64,000 nt of DNA from Chionoecetes opilio (Eukaryota; Arthropoda; Malacostraca; Decapoda; Majidae). The first letter of the stretch is position 1, and each line of letters opens with the position of its first letter. Shown piece by piece: positions 54,728 to 64,000 of this stretch. The notes under the pieces were generated by a model. It was not told the origin of the DNA. It ran no database searches and saw nothing but the letters and a program-made list of their open reading frames with translations. Position numbers and translations under genes: made by a program. The stretch spans positions 192,918-256,917 of the forward strand of contig JACEEZ010018356.1 in NCBI GenBank assembly GCA_016584305.1, read 5' to 3'.

Positions 54728-55358
54728 GAACAAGGAATCAACACCAGTATGCGGGAAATTTGTCTGTCAGTCAGTCAGTCAGTCAAGATTGTCATCCATT
54801 GGTAGGAAGACGTGGGCTTTTCTGCCGTAGAGGCGGCCCACAGGCACGCCTTTACACTTTCAACACTACTTATATAGCAGAGCTAATGTGAAAGTTATTG
54901 CCCTATAATTCTAGCTCATCCATTCTTTCATATTTCAGTTGATATCCTGATATTCCTTGATATCCTGTAGAACGTAAACATACTCCAACGAAACATGTAA
55001 AATGTTCAGATGCTTAGCACTTAGTACTTCAACATTAATCACTATCACATTGTCATAATTGCAATTTAAGTTATAACTACTTTGACTAGTATTTGCATAG
55101 CCTGCAGGTACGCTAGATATATTAGATAATTAAGTAAATTTTTGCATTTAACAATAAGAGGGCATGTACACATTTTTCGCATAGTGTATTTACGAACGTG
55201 GTGAATGGAATTTTACAGTTTCTTATCAATAAAACCATTTGAAGAAAGTATCATTGTTTAAAAAGTAAGCAATTGTAAGATTGGTTAAGCTAAGTTTTTT
55301 TTATAAATATCTTGAAAACTGAGATATTTGAATACAACCTTTCATCGCCAGCATCAAG

Positions 55359-58300
55359 ATGAGGTTATTTATACAACTCTATTTCTGGTTCTTCTCGGTG
55401 GACTGCATTACTCTTGAACCTAAGGCTCGGCGCCAGAGTAAGTCTCGTGAGAATTATTGAGTCATTTACTGACTTGACATAGTTCATTGTTGCTGAGAGT
55501 TATTTAAGCGACGTTTTACTGACATCGCTGACTTAATGAAAATAGGCTTCATATGAAATATTTTTCCTTGAATACACTTTAGCTATATTTAGATATTACA
55601 TTAAGTAGGTGACTGAGGTGTCGCATATATCTGCAGAGGACAACTGGGATGTAGACGAGGTCACGGCGGTGAGGGATGTGCTCCAGAAATCATCACAAGG
55701 CGACGTGTCTCTTATCATTATCACTGAAAAAATATCATCGGTGAGCATTTTATCTTTTCATGGCATAATTTTCTGTCTCAAATTTGCAGTATTTGCCATA
55801 TATGTCTCTGAATGCGAACGTGCGTGAGATACAAGATCCAACTATTTCAGGATGAAGTCAATACTCTCTTTGAAGACTCGCGAGGCGTGGCCGTGTTTGA
55901 GGCGACTTCCAACGGGTCACAGTTCCCGCACGTGATCGCTCGTGCCCGCCAGGTACAACTCAGGTTAAGGCTGGCGGAATTCTGCGGATGTTGTTATTGT
56001 AAAATAAATTTGTAAAAAAATGAACACAAGCCACTATAGTAGTAGTAGTAGGAGCAGCAGAACCAGCAGAAGTATGCTCTTCGTCATACCAAAAATAATA
56101 TAAGCTCCTCACACAACCAGTAGACGGTGGAACCTATAACTTTCCGTAATGCTAAGTGGCTGACAAAATTCGGTAAAAGGACGTACAAAACATTGATGTC
56201 CAAGCGATATTCGCCTTTATCGTCTGCTAGACGGAGAGCCTTGGAAATCCCATGAGATATACTCCCTTTTCACACCTGGATCCAAAGGCCCATCCACCTG
56301 ATGTGATTAGAAGCAGACTGGTTGCAGAAGGTTGAGGTTAGGTTTTGAGGTTAGGTTGAGGTTAGGTTGAGGTTAGGTCAGGTTAAGTTGGGTTAGGTTG
56401 AAGTTAGGTTAGGTCAGGTTGAGGTTTAGGTTAGGTTAGGTTAGGTCGAGGTTGAGGTCGAGGTCGACCTCGAGGTCAACCTCGGTCTCGATGTCAACCT
56501 CGACTTCGAGGTCAACCTAACCTAACCTAACCTCAACCTTTCAAATAAAGGTGGGTTGAGGTTTAGGTTAGGTTAGGTTGACCTCGAGGTCGAAGTTGAC
56601 CTCGAGGTCGAAATTGACATCGACCTCGAGGGCAACCTCGACCTCAACCTAACCTCAAACTTTCAAATCAAGGTGGGTTGAGGTTTAGGTTAGGTTGAGG
56701 TCGAGGTCGACCTCGACCTCGACCTCAACCTAACCTAACCTAAACCTAAACCTAACCTCGACCTTTCAAATCAAGGTTAGGTTGAGGTCGAGGTCGACCT
56801 CGAGGTCGAAGTTGACCTCGAGGTCGAGGTTGACCTCGAGGTCGAGGTTGACCTTGAGGTCGAGGTTGACCCTCGAGATCGAGGTTGACCTGCCTGGTTG
56901 GCCCAGGTGTGAAAAGGGAGTATATCTCATGGGATTTCCAAGGTTCTCCGTCAAGCGGACGATAAAGGCGAATTTCCCTTGGACATCAGTGTTTTGTACG
57001 TCCTTTTACCGAATTTTGTCAGCCACTTAGCATTACGGAAAGCTATAGGCTCCACCGTCTACTGGTTGTGTGAGGAGCTTATATTATTTTTGGTATGACG
57101 AAGAATATAGTATGTAGTGATTACTATAGTTGTGGGTGTTAATACCATCTTGTGGCATAGACTCTATATGTATATGCTTGCGGACAGGTGAGGTTGACGT
57201 CGTGGATGGTCGTGGTGGTGGTGATCAGTGACGATCCGATTTTCCTGTCTTCTTTCGCCCAATTTGCACGTGAGCGTCGCTTGCTGGTGTGGGCCACAAA
57301 ACTCATTATTGTCGCCCGAAAGGCTATAAGCAACCTTCATCAGCTCCACCAGACTCTGGCCCTTACTAACTCTATTCTCCTGCTTGTGGAAAACATGGAT
57401 GGAGTGAATAGGTGTGAGGACAAAATTGACAAATGGCATAAAAAATTAACAAAAAGCTACTTGTTACTGTCACTAGTATTGCATGTTAGGGCGTTGCATG
57501 TGGATAACTGAATTTACCTGTGCCTGTCCTCACGTACAGTCGAACCGGGCATCGGTCATCAAGGGCTACTGCGTGGACGGTGCTACCATATCAAGTCCCT
57601 TCCAATGTCCCTCTGCTGGTTGTGTCCTGGACGTTGGGAGGGACCATTGACTCTCCTCAGCGTCTATTTCGAGAGAAGTTTAGAAAGTGAGTGGCAATTT
57701 TCGAATTTTTACGTTTGTACCTATAGCTCCTGTAGGCTTTTCATTCCATGAGGGATGCGATGGTTATATAATAATAGCCTTGTAGGTTATTTGAGCCCTG
57801 TGATGGATGGCCCTCGCCAAGGCCTCGCGAGGGCATCGCTATGCGGCGTTGCACGATAAGTATATGATGTCACCATGGAACAATTTGTGGAACAAGGAAG
57901 AGTTTACCCATTTGGACTATTTTTCGAACTTGCACTAAATGCATATTGGTAGCGTCGTTCATAACAATTATCGTGGATCGACTGTTGGCAATATGACCGA
58001 TAACCTGATAATTGGCTCACAAGGTTTGTAAGGCAGATACTAAAAGCCTTCTGCTTTGAAGTTGATTGCATGGAACATTTATATTTACTGATATGTTACA
58101 TAAGGACATTGTGTTATTTAAGAAAACTTCACACACATTGATGAACAATGCTTCTTCACACATTTAATTCACAATAGATGACTGTCGTTAAGACTCCTTA
58201 GATATGTTTTTAGTAGTTGTTAGTAGCTGTAGTTAGATATGTTATTAGATAATGTTAAAAGTAAATTCAAATTTTATGCACTCTTTCTTGTTTTATGTCT

Positions 58301-61300
58301 GCAAAACATGGTCATAACAATTCGCTAAATTATTAATATAATTATGGAGAAGCAGTGAAGTGACTTGAGTCAAGTACTGCTCCATGAGAGGCAATCGAAA
58401 CTGTTTGTGAGAAGTTTTTTTTTTAGCCTATGGCGCCTGTAGGCATATGGAGAGTCTTGATGTTGGTCGATCTCGCCCGATGGTGGCGCAGGCTGGATTT
58501 TTATAGTGACACCTGTTCTCAGGTGAAGATTCCATTTTCTGTGATGTTCAGATCTTCAGTTAAGGCGCATGCAGCCCCTAGAGTCCACCGTCACACTCGC
58601 AATCGGCAGACAGGTATATGCTGCATGTGGGTTGCTTCGGCCACTCGACAATGGCTTTGATAGTGCTCCTTGATGAGACTTGAACTCGGGACCTTCTGCT
58701 CCCCTACAAGGCACTTGAAAGAGTTGCCCCCGGCAGGATTCGAACTCGGGACATTGAGTTCAGCACTCCAAGACGCTAACCACTCGGCCACCGCCTCCCC
58801 CAAAAAACAATCAAACAAGCGTGAAATATTACATCATTATGTAATATGAAATTTGGTAAATACAAATTTTCTTCTCGTTTTGCATCTCCTCACAGATTGT
58901 CTAGGAACACGAATGTGTTGGTGGCCATGGAGAAGAACCACAGAAACTCTGTAGTGATGCAACCAGACCCGACGGTCCCGGGCGGCAAGCGGCTGCATTT
59001 CAAAGGATTCATGGTCTTCTTCCTCGAGTATCTAGCGCAAGGACTTAACTTTTCGTAAGGTTGCAATATTCTAAGAGTTACCATCAACAAATGAAAACAA
59101 GCTTTAGACGTTTAAGTGATGGAAATGAGATGATATCCGTGTAATATATAATACTACAAACTGCTTTAAAATTTAATCCTGTAAAGGGAATAAGATAAAA
59201 CTTAATGAAACTTCTTCTTTTTTCAAATTAATCATTATGATACATATGTATATATTTTTTTTTTTTGCTTGCGGTCCAAAAGATACACATTTAAGCGGCC
59301 GCGGGACGGGTTGTGGGGAGCAAAGATGGCGGATGGCTCCTTCACCGGCATGTTGAGCCAGGTGCACAAGGAGGTAATGGTGCACACACACACACACACA
59401 CACTGTACACTGCTCGAGTAGTACAGTGGTAAAATAACAATAACTTGACACGCGCAGGTTCGAGCCCCAGTCACGATTCGAAAGGTTTTTTTCTTTATAT
59501 CCGGGCAGTTACTGTTCCCCTTTGAATTTTCTTTTTACATTTCGGCCTATAGCACCTGTAGGCAGTGAAATCCAGGGCTGGTTCAATTGAGGGCTATGCC
59601 TCGCCCGGTAATTCTATAGTGGCGGGATCTGTGATTAGAGGCTCATGCTGTCCCCCTGTATCATCCGATGCACTCGCTGTCGAAGGTAGAGTTAATGGAC
59701 AGCATGTGGGACTGTGGGTGTTCTTAGGCCACTCGACGATTGCTGAAAGATTTTGGCACCTCGCGGTATTCGAACTTAATACATCGAGCTTGTTACTTCC
59801 TCTGCCTACTACCGCCACTCCCATGGGGGAGGCGGTGGCCGAGCTGTTAGCGTCTTGGGAGTGGTGAGTTCGATGTCTCGAGTTCGAATCTTGCCGGGGG
59901 AAACTCTTTCGACCATTTTTAACACGGTGGATAAGAGCCTGGTAGTTGTGAGCACAAGGTCCCGAGTTTACGTCCCGCCATGAGCAACTGTTTCTTCCAT
60001 CGTCGAGTGGCCGAAGATACCCACATGCTGCCTGAACCTCACATTTCGACTGCGGCTACAAGTAAGACGGAGGGCACCAGGTGTCGGCATGAGGCTCGGG
60101 TCAAACCAACAAAGGTGTCACTATAAAACCTGTCTGCGCCACCACGGTTGAGGGCCAACTATCACAATCAGTCATTCATTGGGGGCATACGCCTGTGGGC
60201 GCTTTGCCTCGCCCACCCTACGACGCCACTCCTGGGGGTCCCCATGGCACCCTTCCCATACCTAGCAACTTTTGACAGGAAACATCAACTTGCCCCAGCC
60301 ACGAGCCTTGTGGGTGCCCCCTTGGCCTCCTCCACGCCGGATTGTCTCTTACAGATACAACCCGGTGGGAAGGATCGGTTTTAGGGCAGGGTACCACATG
60401 TCCATATAGCCGAAGTTGGCGCTGACGGACTATGCAGGTAGTAGGCCTCGATTCAGTCTCACGGTGCAATCGCTGATTTGACACGTAATCATCCCAGCGA
60501 TACCCCATGAATCTGCGAAGACACTTTTACGTTGGAACCTATAGCGCCTGTAGGCTATTTATTCTTTTTGAACATTCTGGAGGGTCGTGATGGTTGACCC
60601 TCACCCGCTAGTGGCTCAGGCTAGATTTTTATAGCGACACCTGTGATTTATAGGTGAATATCCCGTTTTCTGTGATTTTCGGATCCTCAGTCAGGTTCAT
60701 GCTGCCACCTGGTGCTCCATTCGCCGCACTTATAGTCGCAGTCGGAAGAACAGGTATGCCTTATGCTGGTTTCTTCGGGCACATGACGATGGATTTGACA
60801 GTTGCTTATTGGTTGGACTTGAACTCGGGACCTTCTGTTCACCTATCAGGCCGCATTAATGAAGATTGAAAGAGTTGTCCCCAGCAGGAATCGAACTCGG
60901 GACATCGAGGTCACTACTCCAAGACACTAACCACTCGGCCACCGCCTCCCCCAAAGGCATCAATTCGCCTCTTCAAGTCGCTATTTAGTGTCCATATCTC
61001 ACATCCATAGAGTAAGACAGGGAGCACAAGCGACTTGAAGATCCGGATGTTTGTCCTTCTGCACAGGTACCGACAACGTCAAATACTCGTGCTGAGCGAG
61101 TCCATAACACCTTGGACTATGCCAATCCACCGTAAGACTTCTTGACGTGACCCACCATTCTGAGGTTAGCCGGTTCGAATCCTCACTGCTCCCGGGGATT
61201 TTTCACTCACAAATTCGGGTGGTTACTGTCCCCGTTGAGCAAGGAAATGGGGTGTGTGTGTTATGTTCATTAATTTTATTCCAGTTTTTTTCCAGTCTCT

Positions 61301-63712
61301 CCACCTTCCTAGTTTTTGGGATACTATCATGCATACACGAACTGTTGCAGTGTAGAAGACTGAAGTAGTCTTTTGCTATATGTTGACATAATTTGGAAAA
61401 GAAAGATGATGATGCTGTCAGGGATTCCTCCACTGACGGGTTGCCTTCATGCAGGAAGTGCACCTTGGATTGGGACCTTTCGCCCTCAACTCTGCACGCT
61501 ACGAAGCCGCCGATTTCACCTGGCCAATTATTTTTGTGAACCTCAAGACGTTCGCTGGTCGTGGGAGTCCGGAAGTAGACCCGTGGGGCTTTTTATTGCC
61601 CTTCAGTCCATGGGTGTGGGCGGTCCTGCTTTCATCCGTCTTTCTGCTCGCTACCTTCCCCTTCTTTCTGGCCGTGATTTTCTCAGAGCAGAATTTAAGC
61701 AAGAAAGGATTTGCGTTCGTCAGTATTATGCTTCGCCAGTGTGAGTATTTGAGTACGAATTTCATAGTTTCTCAATTCCTCAGGTGTTAAATGAACTCCG
61801 TGAATCTTCCTACCGATTATCATATTTAATCCAATATATCATAATGTCTGCAGTCATATTGCAAGATGAGCGTTAAATAATTATCAAGTACCATCTTTCC
61901 GTTTCACACTGAACTGGGAAGTTTATACGGGGAGGTGAAGAAACGCTGCAGGTGTTGACCTTCCCCATATAGTACATATATTCTTCCCCATATAAACTAG
62001 TACTCTTCAGCCGTATCCCTTTGTGTACCAGTATAAAATTGTGTCCACACCAAGCAACTAATCGCCGAACTTGATGCCCAACGTGTTGCCATCAACTCGA
62101 TTTCTGTGTTGGCAACGTACGAGAGGATGGCTGAGCGAAGGGCATTTTACCAGTTTTCAATGCATAGCCAATGACAATAGTTGGGGAGCTGCCACTGAAG
62201 AAGTATCGCCACTTTGCACATAATGGCAATTATTATTATTGCTATTTTCATTATTTCTATTATTATCATTATTGATATCATAATTACTATTATCATTATT
62301 ATTAGTTATTACTATTAGTATTACTAATACCACTTATTATAATGACAGTTATAACACTACTGCCATCTTTGTTTTTACCACTAGTACTACCAATCAATCA
62401 ATCAATCATTGCGGGCATACGCCGGGGGGCGCGTCGCCTCGCCCATCCTACGACGCCACTCCCGGGGTTCACCACGCGCGAGTTTCCATGCAGGCTCTCT
62501 TCCCATACCAAGTAACTCTCGACAGGAAACATCAACTTGCCTCAGCCACGAACTTTGTGGGCGCCCCCTTGGCCTCTCCTCCACGCCGGATTGTCCCTTA
62601 AAGATACAACCCGGTGGGAAGGATCGGTTTCAAACGCCTTCTTGAGATCAACATAGGCTGCAAGCATCCCCTGTCGGAACTCACGTCGGCGTTCCACTAG
62701 GACACGAAGCACTAGGATAGGGTTCGTTGCTGCCTTACAAGGAGTGAACCTTGACTGCTCAGGTCTCTGATGCTTCAGCAGATGACTGTGGTTCCGTGTC
62801 AGCAATTGATGGGCAAGCACCTTGCCTGGCACGCTGAGCAGTGTAATACCACGGTAACTGTTGCAGTCCTGACGGTCCCCTTTCCATTTCCAGATAGGGA
62901 CGACTAGCCCCCTTTTCCAGTCAGGAGAAATGGTACCTGCTTGCCACACGTCATTGGGCATAGCAAACTATATTTTGTTTAATGCCTTAAAACTAACTGG
63001 CGACGCACCTCAACAACATTTTTGATATCTGCATTCCAAGAAATTGCAATAAGCGGGTTATTAGAGAGTTCTTTCTGCTCTAGGACAGTCCGCTATATGA
63101 AAACAATATTAATAATTGCTTACAGACAGTAAGTCAGCGCAAACAATAGAAAACTAATTAGCTTGGATATTTTCGACCTGGCAGCGGTATGGATGGGCAC
63201 CGGTTGGTGGTGGTGGGAGCGCGTGGTGCTGGGCGTGTGGATGCTGATGACCATGGTGCTGATTCGGAGCTACGAGAGCAACCTTATGTCCCTGCTGGCC
63301 GTGAGGCACCTTCCCCAGCCCTACCAGACCCTCAGGGACGTGCTCGACGATTCCTCGGTGGTTATGGTGTGGCACAAGCAAAGTGCTCCTTTTCAGGCAG
63401 TAATGGTATGTCGCTATATAGCACACACATATACGATCACATACACACGTTTCCCTGTTGTACCTAAATATTTCGTCCCGGCAGGATGCTACGTCTGGGA
63501 TCTTCAATGAAGTGAGGGAGAGTGAGAAGCAAGGCCGCCTCAAGACGCTCCCGTTGCACCAATATAACACCATACTGGGGGAGGTGATGGCACAACGGAA
63601 AGTTATTATCGACCATGATCAGATAACAAGTGTTATTGCAAGGGACCATTTCTCTCGAACAGGTGGGCAGGAGCATATGATTAAATTTACACAAAAAACA
63701 CACACACACACG

Positions 63713-63806
<94 letters not shown>

Positions 63807-64000
63807 CGTATACTCGTACATTTATGCATGAAATTGATAATTGACATGCTTGGTCTATTGATATATAGCATGGTTATCATAGTATTTATGTACATAACCT
63901 TCATTATTCGTCATAGCAGCAGTACAGTGAGTTTTCAATTTTTTCAGGGCGATGTGATTTCTACATGGGCAAAGAAAATATCAAAGCCAATTTCCTCTCC
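55359..64000 (+). CDS. Divergent ionotropic receptor (IR), copy 4, open, cut by window end
   Basis: Exons: 55359-55437, 55637-55740, 55851-55952, 57188-57411, 57540-57686, 58896-59054, 59283-59373, 61455-61740, 63185-63405, 63485-63662, 63948-64000 (partial exon 11). All sizes and phases match copies 1 and 2; no stop. Signal peptide MRLFIQLYFWFFSVDC. S1 has GPFALNSARYEAADF with the Arg kept. M1 is VWAVLLSSVFLLATFPFFLA. M3 has SYESNLMSLLAVRHLPQP, with Gly-to-Ser in the motif compared with copies 1-3. S2 begins in exon 10. The last part of exon 6 (FMVFFLEYLAQGLNFS) resembles copies 1/2 more than its sister copy 3. Exons 11 (rest) to 13 should lie beyond the window. Confidence 0.9.
56077..57108. 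mobile_element. Fold-back element enclosing TTAGG-like palindromic repeats, intron 3 of copy 4
   Basis: Inverted termini of about 200 bp: left 56077-56280 from CTCTTCGTCATACC, right 56904-57108 ending GGTATGACGAAG. AGTATG at 56071-56076 and 57109-57114 may be the target duplication. The interior (56335-56900) is GGTTAGGTTGAGG and GAGGTCGACCTC repeats in both orientations. Copy 3 lacks it (46400-46430). Confidence 0.75.
56335..56900. repeat. TTAGG-rich and GAGGTC palindromic repeat array
   Basis: Mixed (GGTTAGGTT)n, AACCTAACCTAACC and GAGGTCGACCTC units. It changes strand at least four times, so many hairpins are possible. TTAGG is the arthropod telomere unit; here it is interstitial and degenerate. 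Confidence 0.8.
57690..58410. other. Intron 5 of IR copy 4, no gene seen
   Basis: Homologous to 47010-48250 of copy 3 without its CTCCGCC element. No feature recognised. Confidence 0.5.
58422..58801 (-). mobile_element. tRNA-derived SINE, intron 5 of copy 4
   Basis: Minus strand: GGGGGAGGCGGTGGCCGAGT, B-box-like GAGTTCGAATCCTGCC, body ending CAGGCGCCATAGGCT with a poly-A tail. Missing from copy 3. Ends 95 bases before exon 6. Confidence 0.85.
59538..59822 (-). mobile_element. Diverged tRNA-derived SINE, intron 7 of copy 4
   Basis: Ends CTACAGGTGCTATAGGCC on the minus strand; body boxes shared with 22869-23213 (ACTCGACGATTGC, CATGCTGTCCCCCTGTATCA). Abuts another SINE in opposite orientation. 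Confidence 0.6.
59824..60170 (+). mobile_element. tRNA-derived SINE, intron 7 of copy 4
   Basis: GGGGGAGGCGGTGGCCGAGC, GAGTTCGAATCTTGCC, CATCGTCGAGTGGCCGAAG, and CACTATAAAACCTGTCTGCG near the 3' end. Confidence 0.75.
60175..61157 (-). pseudogene. RTE LINE 3' fragment split by a SINE
   Basis: Minus strand gives RTE C-terminal sequence (MGYRWDDYVSNQRLHRETES, LRLYGHVVPCPKTDP). After a SINE (60528-60952) the upstream part continues (matching LLYGCETW and SGSIWRC regions of the full element). Truncated on its 5' side near 61157 and frameshifted. Confidence 0.8.
60528..60952 (-). mobile_element. tRNA-derived SINE nested in an RTE fragment
   Basis: Minus strand GGGGGAGGCGGTGGCCGAGT head, body ending CTATAGGTTCCAACGTAAAA. 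It interrupts the RTE between GAAGACACTTT and AAAGGCATCAATTC, which are nearly contiguous in the full RTE copy. Confidence 0.85.
62225..62340 (+). repeat. (ATT/TAT)n-rich microsatellite
   Basis: Degenerate ATTATTATC units directly before the RTE fragment. Confidence 0.75.
62390..62965 (-). pseudogene. Internally deleted RTE LINE fragment
   Basis: Minus strand: SPDWKRGLVVPIWKWKGDRQ, LLSVPGKVLAHQLLTR, VERRREFRQGMLAAYVDLKK, then a direct jump from KKAFETDPSHRVV into the extreme C-terminus (HRVVSLRDNPAWRR). Most of the RT core is deleted. 3' tail is (ATTG)n next to 62395-62408. Confidence 0.85.
63700..63795 (+). repeat. (AC)n microsatellite, intron 10 of copy 4
   Basis: About 45 CA units after the exon 10 donor. 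CA tracts recur in introns 9 and 10 of all copies. Confidence 0.95.

Overview
The window is nuclear DNA of an arthropod, most likely a decapod crustacean. GT-AG introns, dense CA/CT/AT microsatellites, tRNA-derived SINEs, and hAT, RTE, Jockey-like and Ty3/gypsy remnants all point to a repeat-rich animal genome. The gene family is of the divergent ionotropic receptor (IR) type that is expanded in crustaceans. The species cannot be fixed from sequence alone.

The only host genes I can support form a head-to-tail array of four IR genes, all on the + strand. Their coding starts and ends are: copy 1 5453-15551, copy 2 20519-40559, copy 3 45709-53518, copy 4 55359 to beyond the window end. All share a 13-coding-exon plan with the same splice phases and exon lengths (79, 104, 102, 224, 147, 159, 91, 286, 221, 178, 100, 130, 90 nt). 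Copies 1 and 2 read open over 636 codons and differ by about 26 residues. Copy 4 is open as far as it is visible. Copy 3 has every exon, but a 1-nt deletion in the pore/M3 exon puts a stop inside M3. Copies 1+2 and copies 3+4 are the two close pairs, each with its own type of 5' region: GC-rich DNA with a discrete TATAAA box for 1/2, and a (TA)n tract in the TATA position for 3/4.

Between the 5' untranslated exon and the signal-peptide exon, copies 1, 2 and 4 carry a small exon-like ORF. It encodes a transposase/homeodomain-like helix-turn-helix and is preceded by a splice-acceptor-like tract. This is the least explained coding signal in the window; in copy 3 the corresponding place is partly hidden by a 963-base assembly gap.

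Most of the remaining sequence is intron filled with mobile DNA. Copy 2 intron 10 (25632-37556) has two hAT insertions with perfect 8-bp target duplications, and paralogous copy 1 preserves both empty sites. The larger hAT holds a near full-length RTE-type LINE with a 12-bp duplication, a palindromic repeat and a Helentron-like element. Copy 1 carries a piggyBac-like element with TTAA ends and a 1.46-kb palindrome with TA flanks inside a pogo/Tigger-like element. Copies 3 and 4 carry fold-back elements, one of which encloses palindromic telomere-like TTAGG-rich DNA. The comparison of four paralogous introns dates many insertions relative to the gene duplications.
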